Below, piece by piece: positions 1-5,252 of a DNA stretch of 44,209 bases (position 1 is its first letter; every line of letters begins with the position of its first letter). The notes under the pieces were generated by a model that saw only the letters and a program-made list of their open reading frames with translations, did not search any database and was not told the origin of the DNA. The stretch lies in the IMG/VR virus record IMGVR_UViG_3300028925_011754, positions 1 to 44,209 of that record; one strand, written 5' to 3'. Source of the stretch: a virus. Position numbers and translations under genes: made by a program.

Positions 1-347
1 TCTTCAGTAACTTCAGCAAACATATTTTCTATATTTTCCATGATTTGTCTGGTTACTTCGTCAGAGTTATCAAAGCAAAAGCTTTCGCATGTTACTCTGT
101 TGTCGTAGTCAATACCATAATCAATACTGTAATTGCCAAGATCATCAAAGTCATAGCCTTCAATTGCTTCTTCAATCAACAGATGTAGCTTATCGTGTTG
201 CTGTGGAGTTAGCTTAGGCTTACTTAGATCATCGTGTTGCTTTTTAAGATCTGCTAGCTGCCCAGCATACTTACTAATTTCGATGTTGCTGTCAGAGATC
301 ATAGACTCTATAGTTCCGATCTTTACTTGTAATTCTTCTTTTGTCAT
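1..347 (-). CDS. Hypothetical acidic protein, cut by the left edge
   Basis: An open frame starts at the ATG complementary to 345-347 and runs without a stop off the left end, giving at least 115 residues. The N-terminal half (about residues 1-45) is predicted helical and charged, begins MTKEELQVKI and looks like a short coiled coil. The second half is strongly acidic, rich in Asp and Tyr. The leader is AT-only and there is no Shine-Dalgarno sequence. A promoter-like element lies 31 nt upstream. I do not recognise the family. It is the leftmost of a leftward array of small genes, probably expressed early, and its C-terminus lies outside the window. Confidence 0.7.
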   Translation of the reverse strand, partial: MTKEELQVKIGTIESMISDSNIEISKYAGQLADLKKQHDDLSKPKLTPQQHDKLHLLIEEAIEGYDFDDLGNYSIDYGIDYDNRVTCESFCFDNSDEVTRQIMENIENMFAEVTE

Positions 348-377
348 AATAGTTTAATTTAATTTAATATTCAGTTT

Positions 378-409
378 TATTATCTGTTAGTAATCGTTTT
401 AAATTTGTG
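378..409 (-). promoter_or_regulatory. Promoter-like element P1 (leftward)
   Basis: On the minus strand it reads CACAAA, 19 nt, GATAATA, matching seven other copies in the window. It sits 31-62 nt upstream of the partial gene that starts at 347, and its CACAAA end overlaps the last codons of the next gene (stop at 399). The GATAATA box is one base from a bacterial -10 TATAAT hexamer, so I read it as a leftward promoter. There is no experimental support. Confidence 0.6.
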
Positions 410-614
410 CAAGTTTATCAAACTCTTCACGTTCGTAGTATAATGCGTACAGTTGACTTTTAAGATCTGCTACTTTAGCAACCCAATAGGTTGTATCGCT
501 TACAAACCCATACTCTTGCCAATGCTCGGCTTGCTCTTCAGCGTGTGACAGTAGCTTCTTAAGTACTCTTTCGTTCTTGTATCTAACTACATTATGTGCT
601 TTTCTTCCACTCAT
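399..614 (-). CDS. Small hypothetical protein
   Basis: 71 residues, predicted mostly helical, starting MSGRKAHNVV. The N-terminus is basic and the middle is rich in Glu, Gln and aromatic residues. Its start overlaps the stop of the upstream gene by 4 nt (ATGA type), so the two are probably translationally coupled and transcribed together from a promoter further right. No motif identifies a function. The sequence is compatible with a small adaptor or inhibitor of a host protein, but this is only inferred from its place in a small-gene early arm. Confidence 0.65.
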   Translation of the reverse strand: MSGRKAHNVVRYKNERVLKKLLSHAEEQAEHWQEYGFVSDTTYWVAKVADLKSQLYALYYEREEFDKLAQI

Positions 615-1099
615 GATAGATCATATCTGTGGCCGTTAACAATCACTTGAACTTCAGGAGCAGTTTCTAAAGGCTTACTAAGTTCTTGTCTTATGTAATC
701 TAAAGAACTATCGCTTATTATATTTGTAGTTTTACGATAGTAATTCTTGATAATAAACTTAGCTAAGTATATCAGTCGATCTTCCCACTTTGGTATTAGT
801 ATACGTTCTGTGTTAGTATAATCTCCGTAAGACGATGGTACTTGCTCAGTTTTATTTATTTGGTAACAGCTAGATAAGTCTTCACTTATGTTACGCACAT
901 AGCCTGTTGAGTATGTAGCAAACTTGATAGGATAGCTAGTGCCAGGATATGCTCTTTGCATTGGTAACTCATATACTGTTGTACCGTTTTTACGTTGGCG
1001 CTCTGTTGTGATGTCTTTGATACCTAGTATCTTGAACAGCGTGTGTGCTTCTCTCGCACTTCTGATCTCTGTTGACATGTATTCTATATCTGTACTCAT
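611..1099 (-). CDS. Hypothetical protein of the early arm
   Basis: 162 residues, the largest complete protein of the left arm. It begins MSTDIEYMST, and a second Met at residue 8 is an alternative start. It has a mixed alpha/beta composition with many Tyr, Ile and Thr, and no signal peptide or membrane segment. The C-terminus overlaps the next gene by 4 nt, and the gene to the right ends 4 nt before this start, so 1316 down to 399 looks like one operon read from the promoter-like element at 1342-1372. I do not recognise the family. Confidence 0.65.
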   Translation of the reverse strand: MSTDIEYMSTEIRSAREAHTLFKILGIKDITTERQRKNGTTVYELPMQRAYPGTSYPIKFATYSTGYVRNISEDLSSCYQINKTEQVPSSYGDYTNTERILIPKWEDRLIYLAKFIIKNYYRKTTNIISDSSLDYIRQELSKPLETAPEVQVIVNGHRYDLS

Positions 1100-1103
1100 A
1101 GTT

Positions 1104-1316
1104 TTATCTTAAACAAGTGCCATAACCTTTTCGCCTGGACACCTTAGCGATTAGCGCTGCTTGCGCTTGTGATACTATTTGAATCGTGTTACCTGTTTTG
1201 TGGTTAGTGATAGGTGCTGACGCTACGCGAGCAACACTTGAACAGCTTACACAGGTTTTGTAGTTGTATTTTACTCTTATTGGGTGTACAACCTCACCGC
1301 ATTTGCAATATGACAT
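1104..1316 (-). CDS. Small zinc-ribbon-like protein
   Basis: 70 residues. Near the N-terminus are two cysteine pairs, CKC at residues 4-6 and CVSC at about 22-25, separated by a basic stretch. This layout suits a small zinc ribbon or treble-clef knuckle. The remainder is basic and ends with another Cys. Such proteins often bind nucleic acid or RNA polymerase, but here that is inference only. It is the first gene after promoter-like element P2. Its leader ends AAACAAACTACTATG, the form shared by several left-arm genes. Confidence 0.65.
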   Translation of the reverse strand: MSYCKCGEVVHPIRVKYNYKTCVSCSSVARVASAPITNHKTGNTIQIVSQAQAALIAKVSRRKGYGTCLR

Positions 1317-1341
1317 AGTAGTTTGTTTTTTGATTCATATA

Positions 1342-1372
1342 TATTATCTGCAAGTAATTAATTTGATTTGTG
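1342..1372 (-). promoter_or_regulatory. Promoter-like element P2 (leftward)
   Basis: On the minus strand it reads CACAAA, 18 nt, GATAATA, one of the best matches to the repeated element. The spacer contains AAATTAATT, shared with P3 and in part with P4. It lies 26 nt upstream of the zinc-ribbon-like gene starting at 1316. Confidence 0.65.
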
Positions 1373-1447
1373 TCGGTCGTGTACGAAGATGTCGAAAACC
1401 ATGTATAGCACTACGACTAACAATGTTACTATAGTCTGTGTCGTCAT
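1358..1447 (-). CDS. Possible 29-residue single-pass membrane peptide
   Basis: A minus-strand ATG at 1447 opens 29 codons. The peptide begins MTTQTIVTLLVVVLYMVF, a hydrophobic stretch long enough to cross a membrane, followed by a charged tail. The end of the frame runs into promoter-like element P2, which is an argument against it. A competing 36-codon frame starts at 1454 and overlaps it. I prefer this frame because the neighbouring gene at 1491-1601 also encodes a tiny membrane peptide. Confidence is low. Confidence 0.35.
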   Translation of the reverse strand: MTTQTIVTLLVVVLYMVFDIFVHDRHKSN

Positions 1448-1490
1448 AAGTCATATCTTTTTATTGCAACGACTAAATACCATAGAGCTA

Positions 1491-1601
1491 TTAATACCCA
1501 ACACCACTCGAACATATACCGTAGATTATAATTGTTAGTATTGCTATAAATCCTATATACATTATAAGATAGTTTATTGCTACTTTAGTTTTATTGCTCA
1601 T
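1491..1601 (-). CDS. 36-residue single-pass membrane peptide
   Basis: A longer open frame continues upstream to 1733, but the ATG at 1601 fits better because it overlaps the previous gene's stop by only 11 nt. From there the product is 36 residues: a short basic N-terminus (MSNKTKVAIN), one transmembrane helix at about residues 10-30 rich in Ile and Leu, and a Gly/Ser tail. The small phage membrane peptide could act on the host envelope or block superinfection, but nothing in the sequence decides this. Confidence 0.5.
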   Translation of the reverse strand: MSNKTKVAINYLIMYIGFIAILTIIIYGICSSGVGY

Positions 1602-1815
1602 TGTAAGATGGATTATATTGGCGGAACAACTCTGTTGCCATAGTGCCAAGTTCGTTATTGTTACACTCTTCCATAGTCTCTCTGATTCTTTCATACTCTG
1701 CTCTACCGCTCTTATACCAACGGTGGTCGTCACTCATGTTATAGTACCAGTCGTGTCCTTTTAGTAGTAACTCTAGTTTACTTAGTAGTAAGGGTGTTTG
1801 TTTTTTATTTAACAT
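1591..1815 (-). CDS. Small hypothetical protein
   Basis: 74 residues, hydrophilic, with a basic N-terminal third beginning MLNKKQTPLL and a more acidic remainder containing WYYNMSDDHRWYKSG. It has no signal sequence and no recognisable motif. It overlaps the upstream gene (start 2023, stop 1805) by 11 nt and the downstream membrane peptide by 11 nt, so all three are probably one transcript. Function unknown. Confidence 0.6.
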   Translation of the reverse strand: MLNKKQTPLLLSKLELLLKGHDWYYNMSDDHRWYKSGRAEYERIRETMEECNNNELGTMATELFRQYNPSYNEQ

Positions 1816-2023
1816 CTTCTTGTTTTATTTTAATTAGTATATCGTTTAAGTTTTCTACGTAAGATTGACCTATGATGTAATCTACATTGTCATTCTTGAC
1901 ATCGTAACTCATCCACTCAATCATATCTTCTATTGAGTTAACTGCTTCGATCTTGTCAAAGTCTTTTTGCCTTGCATCTTGACTACCTAGTAGTAGAGAT
2001 ACACTTATAAAAATTGCTATCAT
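1805..2023 (-). CDS. Small hypothetical protein with hydrophobic N-terminus
   Basis: 72 residues. The first 13 residues (MIAIFISVSLLLG) form a short hydrophobic segment that may be a signal or anchor sequence, though no basic residues precede it. The rest is acidic and helical (aspartate-rich), ending in lysines. If it is exported, the body would face the periplasm. The gene starts 1 nt after the stop of the upstream gene (2025-2252) and overlaps the downstream one. Function unknown. Confidence 0.55.
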   Translation of the reverse strand: MIAIFISVSLLLGSQDARQKDFDKIEAVNSIEDMIEWMSYDVKNDNVDYIIGQSYVENLNDILIKIKQEDVK

Positions 2024-2024
2024 A

Positions 2025-2252
2025 TTATCTTGTTGCTAAGCCGCCTAGTATATGGTTAGAGGTTAAACGTGCTTCTTTATCTTTGTTCCAATTGATCTCG
2101 TCAGAGTTGATGTAGCAAAAACCTTTGTGGTGGAACTGCTCAGACATTGGTATCTCTTCGTAGTTCTTAGGTAGTTGGTGAAGTTTATGAGGTATAAACT
2201 TAGTATTATTAAGAGTAATAATTTTAGTAGAATGGTATTTAATAGAGTTCAT
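2025..2252 (-). CDS. Small hypothetical protein
   Basis: 75 residues, beginning MNSIKYHSTKIITL, with many His, Asn and Lys and no membrane segment. It is the first gene after promoter-like element P3. Its leader, an AATAAT repeat ending AACTACTATG, is nearly the same as the leader of the gene starting at 2847. Lack of a Shine-Dalgarno sequence fits a Bacteroidetes host. I do not recognise the family. Confidence 0.6.
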   Translation of the reverse strand: MNSIKYHSTKIITLNNTKFIPHKLHQLPKNYEEIPMSEQFHHKGFCYINSDEINWNKDKEARLTSNHILGGLATR

Positions 2253-2285
2253 AGTAGTTATTATTATTATTATTATTTACAGTTA

Positions 2286-2316
2286 TATTATCTGATAGCA
2301 ATTAATTTAATTTGTG
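2286..2316 (-). promoter_or_regulatory. Promoter-like element P3 (leftward)
   Basis: On the minus strand: CACAAA, 18 nt, GATAATA. It lies 34 nt upstream of the gene starting at 2252. The block from 2250 to 2316 closely matches 2845-2906, so the promoter and leader appear to have been copied together. Confidence 0.65.
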
Positions 2317-2317
2317 T

Positions 2318-2530
2318 TTAGTCTTGAGTATATTTGTTAAGGTATTTAAGGTTTATCTTGTGTACAAGGGATAACAGTATTTCGTTTCTAGTTTCTTGCA
2401 CTTCTTTTACGAAGGCGTCATTAGATTCTTTGTGTTCACCTATATCAAAGATAACTTCTTCTACAGTGTTTTCAATATCGTTCACTAGATCTTCTAGTAA
2501 CTCGTTAGTAATAGTTTTGTATGTATACAT
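2318..2530 (-). CDS. Small acidic helical hypothetical protein
   Basis: 70 residues, acidic, predicted almost entirely helical (MYTYKTITNE, then Glu/Asp-rich). It starts 2 nt after the stop of the 59-residue gene upstream, so the two are probably coupled. A plus-strand open frame overlaps it (2334-2654) but reads against the arm and has a low-complexity Ser/Leu-rich product, so I treat it as antisense noise. Small acidic early proteins of phages sometimes mimic DNA or bind host polymerase. That is speculation here. Confidence 0.6.
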   Translation of the reverse strand: MYTYKTITNELLEDLVNDIENTVEEVIFDIGEHKESNDAFVKEVQETRNEILLSLVHKINLKYLNKYTQD

Positions 2531-2532
2531 AG

Positions 2533-2712
2533 TTATTTATATAAAGTGTTATACAAGTCATCAATTAGATCTTGCTCAGTTTCATTATCTTCTAGTTGGC
2601 AATCACATTCAACAAACTCTTGTATCTCTTCGTATACCTGTCGAGCAGACTTGATAGTCATTTGATGGTGAAAGTAATCGAGTGTATGATCGTTCCAGTG
2701 AAATGTAGTCAT
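2533..2712 (-). CDS. 59-residue acidic hypothetical protein
   Basis: A minus-strand ATG at 2712 gives 59 residues. The N-terminus is His- and aromatic-rich (MTTFHWNDHTLDYFHHQM) and the C-terminus is acidic, ending DDLYNTLYK. A similar ending, DDLYYTLKN, closes the next gene upstream, which suggests the two share a short C-terminal module. Spacing to the flanking genes is 6 nt upstream and 2 nt downstream, as expected for one operon under promoter-like element P4. Confidence 0.55.
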   Translation of the reverse strand: MTTFHWNDHTLDYFHHQMTIKSARQVYEEIQEFVECDCQLEDNETEQDLIDDLYNTLYK

Positions 2713-2718
2713 AGTAAT

Positions 2719-2847
2719 TTAGTTTTTAAGTGTATAATATAAGTCATCAGTGATAGTCTCGAAGTATTTATCGAAGTCATCATTAGTATGTAACTTGTAC
2801 ATCGATCTTAGTAGTAATTTAATGATTAGTAGTTTAATAGTATTCAT
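2719..2847 (-). CDS. 42-residue hypothetical protein
   Basis: A minus-strand ATG at 2847 gives 42 residues. A hydrophobic, basic N-terminus (MNTIKLLIIKLLLRSMYK) could be an amphipathic membrane-binding helix. The C-terminus ends DDLYYTLKN, like its downstream neighbour. The leader ends in AACTACTATG and promoter-like element P4 lies 29 nt upstream, which supports this very short frame being real. Confidence 0.5.
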   Translation of the reverse strand: MNTIKLLIIKLLLRSMYKLHTNDDFDKYFETITDDLYYTLKN

Positions 2848-2875
2848 AGTAGTTATTATTATTTGGTTACAGTTA

Positions 2876-2906
2876 TATTATCTGTAAGTGATTAATTTGA
2901 TTTGTG
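2876..2906 (-). promoter_or_regulatory. Promoter-like element P4 (leftward)
   Basis: On the minus strand: CACAAA, 18 nt, GATAATA, followed by a leader nearly identical to that after P3. It should drive the small genes at 2847 down to 2318. Confidence 0.65.
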
Positions 2907-2979
2907 TAAAGGTAGTATATTCGTTTAGTTGTAGAAAAGAAGAAGGGGATATACCACCTCCTCTCTCTACTTCTAATGA

Positions 2980-3213
2980 TTACTTGATTTCTAAGTGACG
3001 AGCGAAGGCAGGTATTACATTAGAGTTTGTGTAATTACCGTACTTAGTAAAACAGTTCATATTGTCAAACTTCTCTTGAAACTCATTGTATATCGAGTCA
3101 TGATTGTACTTGTAAGTACCTTTAGAAGTTGTCATTGTAATTACGGTGTTCTTACCTATTAAGGATTTACGGATAACGAAGCGCTTAGTAGTTAAAGAAT
3201 TTGATTTAGACAT
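2980..3213 (-). CDS. Duplicated small hypothetical protein, copy A
   Basis: 77 residues and clearly paralogous to the gene at 3900-4133. Both share LTTKRFVIRKSLIG near the N-terminus and KYGNYTNSN near the C-terminus, with the same length and diverged middles. The N-terminal half looks like a small beta-hairpin with basic residues. I do not recognise the family. Each copy has its own promoter-like element (P5 for this one), and two unrelated small genes lie between the copies. The retained core in both suggests a functional protein under selection. Confidence 0.7.
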   Translation of the reverse strand: MSKSNSLTTKRFVIRKSLIGKNTVITMTTSKGTYKYNHDSIYNEFQEKFDNMNCFTKYGNYTNSNVIPAFARHLEIK

Positions 3214-3257
3214 AGTAGTTTAATTATTAGTAGTTATTATTAATTTGGTTTCAGTTA

Positions 3258-3288
3258 TATTATCTTTACTTGTCTGATTAAATTTGTG
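3258..3288 (-). promoter_or_regulatory. Promoter-like element P5 (leftward)
   Basis: On the minus strand: CACAAA, 18 nt, GATAATA. The spacer differs from P2-P4, but both boxes and their distance are kept. It lies 45 nt upstream of copy A of the duplicated gene. The GC-rich structured block 3290-3354 abuts its upstream side. Confidence 0.6.
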
Positions 3289-3289
3289 T

Positions 3290-3354
3290 GAGGTGGCGGG
3301 TGAAAATGCTATACACGAGAAACGTGCTATACACGCCTTCGGCGTTGCCGCCTC
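3290..3354. repeat. GC-rich structured intergenic block with an 11-nt direct repeat
   Basis: This block stands out in an AT-rich arm. It holds TGCTATACACG twice (3307-3317 and 3325-3335, 18 nt apart), an outer inverted repeat GGCGG/CCGCC, and several short stems: CACG-AGAAA-CGTG, CGCC-TTC-GGCG, and on the minus strand GGCG-GCAA-CGCC with a GNRA-type loop. It lies between the stop of the gene at 3373 and promoter-like element P5. It could end the upstream transcript, bind a regulator of P5, or encode a small RNA. Confidence 0.5.
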
Positions 3355-3372
3355 AGTGCGTTGCATTTTGTA

Positions 3373-3591
3373 TTACACTCCCAATTCCATGGTAGTAATA
3401 TCATAGTATAGTGTATTCATTTCTTCAGGAGTAATATTAAATAATTCAATCATTTCTCCAATATATATTTCTTCAAATTCATCAGAGGTATGATCAATAT
3501 TAAGGTCAATATAATTTGAGTATTTTATTTTCTCAGTTTCCATTGAATAGAGATTAATGATTTTAAATTCTTTTAATTCTTGATTTTCCAT
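3373..3591 (-). CDS. Small acidic hypothetical protein
   Basis: 72 residues, strongly acidic, rich in Glu, Ile and Tyr, with no membrane segment. It begins MENQELKEFKIINLYSM. P6 lies 32 nt upstream. Acidic, compact and alone behind its own promoter-like element, it resembles early phage regulators or inhibitors in general character, but no family is recognised. Confidence 0.6.
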   Translation of the reverse strand: MENQELKEFKIINLYSMETEKIKYSNYIDLNIDHTSDEFEEIYIGEMIELFNITPEEMNTLYYDITTMELGV

Positions 3592-3623
3592 AATTTATTT
3601 ATTTATTAGTTTTATTATATATA

Positions 3624-3655
3624 TATTATCTTATTAAACTCTTAATGAGTTTGTG
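3624..3655 (-). promoter_or_regulatory. Promoter-like element P6 (leftward)
   Basis: On the minus strand: TTTGCACAAA, then 19 nt after the CACAAA, then GATAATA. Its extended upstream box with TTTG is shared with P7 (P1 has CTTG there). It is upstream of the acidic gene starting at 3591. Confidence 0.6.
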
Positions 3656-3661
3656 CAAACA

Positions 3662-3853
3662 TTACAAGTAAAGCGTAACATCTTCTTGATCCATTAGATC
3701 ACGTAGTGCGATCTTGTGGCTGAACGCCATATCCTCATCAAAGCCGAACCAGTGGTCGTAACAGTGTTGATGGTGAGTGATCTGATCTTCGATACTAAGA
3801 GTATCTGTAATTGTGTCTGGTAAGTATAGGTTGTATATATCTATATGTTGCAT
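3662..3853 (-). CDS. Small His/Asp-rich hypothetical protein
   Basis: 63 residues, rich in His, Asp and Leu, with a cluster HHQHCYDHW in the middle that could bind a metal. It begins MQHIDIYNLYL. It is about 46 nt downstream of copy B of the duplicated gene and probably co-transcribed with it from P7 or P8. Function unknown. Confidence 0.6.
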   Translation of the reverse strand: MQHIDIYNLYLPDTITDTLSIEDQITHHQHCYDHWFGFDEDMAFSHKIALRDLMDQEDVTLYL

Positions 3854-3899
3854 GTGAATAGTATTATTGGTTAATAAGGGAGAAGGAAGTAAGTAAAGG

Positions 3900-4133
3900 C
3901 TATTTAGCCTCTACTTGATGTTCACGTGCCCATGTTGGTAAGTTGTTACTGTTAGTGTAGTTACCATACTTGTTGAAACATTCCATAGTTTCTAAGTGTT
4001 CTTGATTAGCACTGTACACTGCATCGTGATCGTAACTGTATGTTACATCTTTCTTGTTAGTGAATGTAATGATAGTGTTAGTACCGATTAGTGACTTGCG
4101 AATTACGAATCTTTTAGTTGTTAATGTAGTCAT
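3900..4133 (-). CDS. Duplicated small hypothetical protein, copy B
   Basis: 77 residues, paralogous to the gene at 2980-3213, with the same KRFVIRKSLIG and KYGNYTNSN blocks. It is the rightmost gene of the leftward arm, hence the first one transcribed from the divergent region. The leader AATAACTACTATG is the shared left-arm form, and promoter-like elements P7 and P8 lie upstream. No functional motif is recognised. Confidence 0.7.
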   Translation of the reverse strand: MTTLTTKRFVIRKSLIGTNTIITFTNKKDVTYSYDHDAVYSANQEHLETMECFNKYGNYTNSNNLPTWAREHQVEAK

Positions 4134-4177
4134 AGTAGTTATTATTTAGTTATTAATTAATTATTTATTTATATTAT

Positions 4178-4208
4178 TATTATCGAGTATATTCAAATTA
4201 AATTTGTG
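4178..4208 (-). promoter_or_regulatory. Promoter-like element P7 (leftward)
   Basis: On the minus strand: TTTTGCACAAA, then 18 nt, then GATAATA. It lies 45 nt upstream of copy B of the duplicated gene, with an AT-only leader between. Confidence 0.6.
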
Positions 4209-4264
4209 CAAAACGTAAAAGTTTTTAACAGAACAAGATCGACTTAACTTGCTTTCGATATATA

Positions 4265-4295
4265 TATTATCTAGAGTTCACTAATAGGATTCGTG
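4265..4295 (-). promoter_or_regulatory. Promoter-like element P8 (leftward, one mismatch)
   Basis: On the minus strand: CACGAA, 18 nt, GATAATA. The upstream box differs by one base from the other copies. It is in tandem with P7, 56 nt further from the gene, and would give the outermost leftward transcript start in this divergent region. Confidence 0.5.
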
Positions 4296-4339
4296 AAGTG
4301 AAGCGGGGCTGGTAAAATAAAAAGCGTTTTTAGTTTGTG

Positions 4340-4365
4340 CGGGGCGGTGGGGGGGCCCGGGGGGT
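4340..4365 (+). other. G-run, possible quadruplex or origin/packaging signal
   Basis: Within a region of mostly A and T there are G4, G2, G7 and G6 runs (4341-4344, 4346-4347, 4349-4355, 4359-4364), with a CCC between the last two. A G-quadruplex using the three long runs (splitting the G7) is possible, as is a GGGCCC-centred stem. It lies between the outermost leftward promoter and the first rightward gene. Roles such as replication origin, transcription barrier or packaging signal are inference. The homopolymer could also be an assembly or sequencing error spot. Confidence 0.5.
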
Positions 4366-4404
4366 CTACACTATATATCAACATTTACAACGTCCTATAT
4401 ATTC

Positions 4405-4429
4405 GGGTACCCTTATATACGAGGTACCT
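4405..4429. repeat. Pair of 8-bp palindromes
   Basis: GGGTACCC at 4405-4412 and AGGTACCT at 4422-4429 share the core GGTACC. Their centres are 17 bp apart. Two similar palindromes less than two helical turns apart in the divergent region look like an operator pair for a dimeric regulator. No such regulator is identified here. The rest of 4371-4520 is AT-rich with no gene seen. Confidence 0.4.
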
Positions 4430-4434
4430 AATAC

Positions 4435-4482
4435 TGTGACACTAGGCTGTTAATTAAAGAAGAGTAATAGGCTATTGTCACA
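4435..4482. repeat. 7-bp inverted repeat before the rightward arm
   Basis: TGTGACA at 4435-4441 and TGTCACA at 4476-4482 are exact reverse complements, separated by 34 nt. The right arm lies 38 nt upstream of the first rightward start codon (4521). It may be an operator or part of the rightward promoter. The TGTGA half resembles many regulator sites, and the match is short enough to be chance. Confidence 0.35.
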
Positions 4483-4520
4483 CTTTTAACTTATAGCCGT
4501 TATCGAGTAATAGTATTAGT

Positions 4521-4784
4521 ATGACTAGACGACGAAGGCTTAATGGTAAAAGGCGATCGCCATTTGCAAAGCAAAACTTATCCCCTGAGGCTTCGGCTGC
4601 TAAGGCAGAAAGAGATCTTGCCTATGCTAACGGTCCTTATAAGTCAAAGCGCGCAGAGAATCAAAGAAAAAGACGTGCTGCAATTAAAAACGGTGTTGAT
4701 CTAACTGATAAAGACTACGATCATACTAAAAGTAAATTCGTATCTGTAAAAGCTAACCGCGGAGGATACGGTAAAGGAGTATAA
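4521..4784 (+). CDS. Small basic hypothetical protein
   Basis: 87 residues with an arginine-rich start (MTRRRRLNGKRRSPFAKQ), further basic clusters in the middle and a Gly-rich end. The segment DYDHTKSKFVSVKANRGG is of a type I recall in small proteins of other marine and Bacteroidetes phages, but I cannot name the family. It is the first gene of the rightward arm and ends 2 nt before the next start. The high positive charge suggests DNA binding or packaging inside the capsid, which is inference. Confidence 0.65.
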   Translation: MTRRRRLNGKRRSPFAKQNLSPEASAAKAERDLAYANGPYKSKRAENQRKRRAAIKNGVDLTDKDYDHTKSKFVSVKANRGGYGKGV

Positions 4785-4786
4785 CT

Positions 4787-5134
4787 ATGGCATACATTCA
4801 AAAGAACCATCCATTTCCAGTAACTAGCTGCGGTAGACGTAGATCTTTTATGACTACCGATAGTCCTGTAAAGTTAACTGATGCATCGTATGAAAAATCT
4901 AATAGAAAAATGCGATCTAAGTACAAGAGTGAAACTGGTAAGACCTTAGGTAGTAGACAGACTTCTGGAACAGGTAGTCGAAGAGTTAGTTTTGCATGTA
5001 GGTTTGCTGGAATGAAAGGACCAATGAAAAAGCCAGATGGAACAGATACTAGAAAAGCTATAGCTTTACAAAAATGGGGTTTTGGTAGCGTAGGTGCTGC
5101 TAGTAAGTTTTGCAGTAAAAATAAAAAATCATAA
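4787..5134 (+). CDS. Small basic protein with SPVK and GPMKK motifs
   Basis: 115 residues, basic. It carries SPVKLTD at about residues 26-32 and RFAGMKGPMKKPDG at about 73-86, followed by a tail with RKAIALQKWGFGS. The SPx/GPM-K motif recurs across this cluster and at the N-terminus of an ejection-type protein (32942-33841). It has three cysteines and no membrane segment. I recall similar small proteins in marine phages but cannot name a domain. A virion-associated role is inferred from the shared motif. Confidence 0.65.
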   Translation: MAYIQKNHPFPVTSCGRRRSFMTTDSPVKLTDASYEKSNRKMRSKYKSETGKTLGSRQTSGTGSRRVSFACRFAGMKGPMKKPDGTDTRKAIALQKWGFGSVGAASKFCSKNKKS

Positions 5135-5135
5135 C

Positions 5136-5252
5136 ATGGCGTTTAAAATGAAATCACCTTTAAAAGCATGCTGGAAATCTTACGTGCAAAAAGGTATGAA
5201 AAAGAAAGGTAATAGAACTGTACCTAATTGTGTACCTAGAAAAAAGAAGTAA
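5136..5252 (+). CDS. 38-residue basic protein with MAFKMK tag
   Basis: Starts at the ATG at 5136, 1 nt after the previous stop, and its TAA at 5250-5252 shares a base with the ATG of the phosphatase gene. The peptide opens MAFKMKSPLKACW and ends with VPNCVPRKKK. The pattern CW-x-Y-x3-G-x-K-K-x-PNCV is one I recall in many small marine phage proteins of unknown function. It has two cysteines and very high Lys. It is the shortest of five proteins in this cluster with the MAFKM start, and coupling to both neighbours supports it. Confidence 0.65.
   Translation: MAFKMKSPLKACWKSYVQKGMKKKGNRTVPNCVPRKKK

Noticed and set aside
2334-2654. Plus-strand frame of 106 codons opposite left-arm genes
   Set aside because: Antisense to two tightly spaced minus-strand genes with leaders and promoters; product is Ser/Leu-rich and low complexity.
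2930-2980. Purine-rich/pyrimidine-rich stretch after the gene at 2980 as a leftward terminator
   Set aside because: Pairing is weak with mismatches and only a broken U-rich tail; not enough for a terminator call. GGAGG here follows a stop codon, so it is not a ribosome site.
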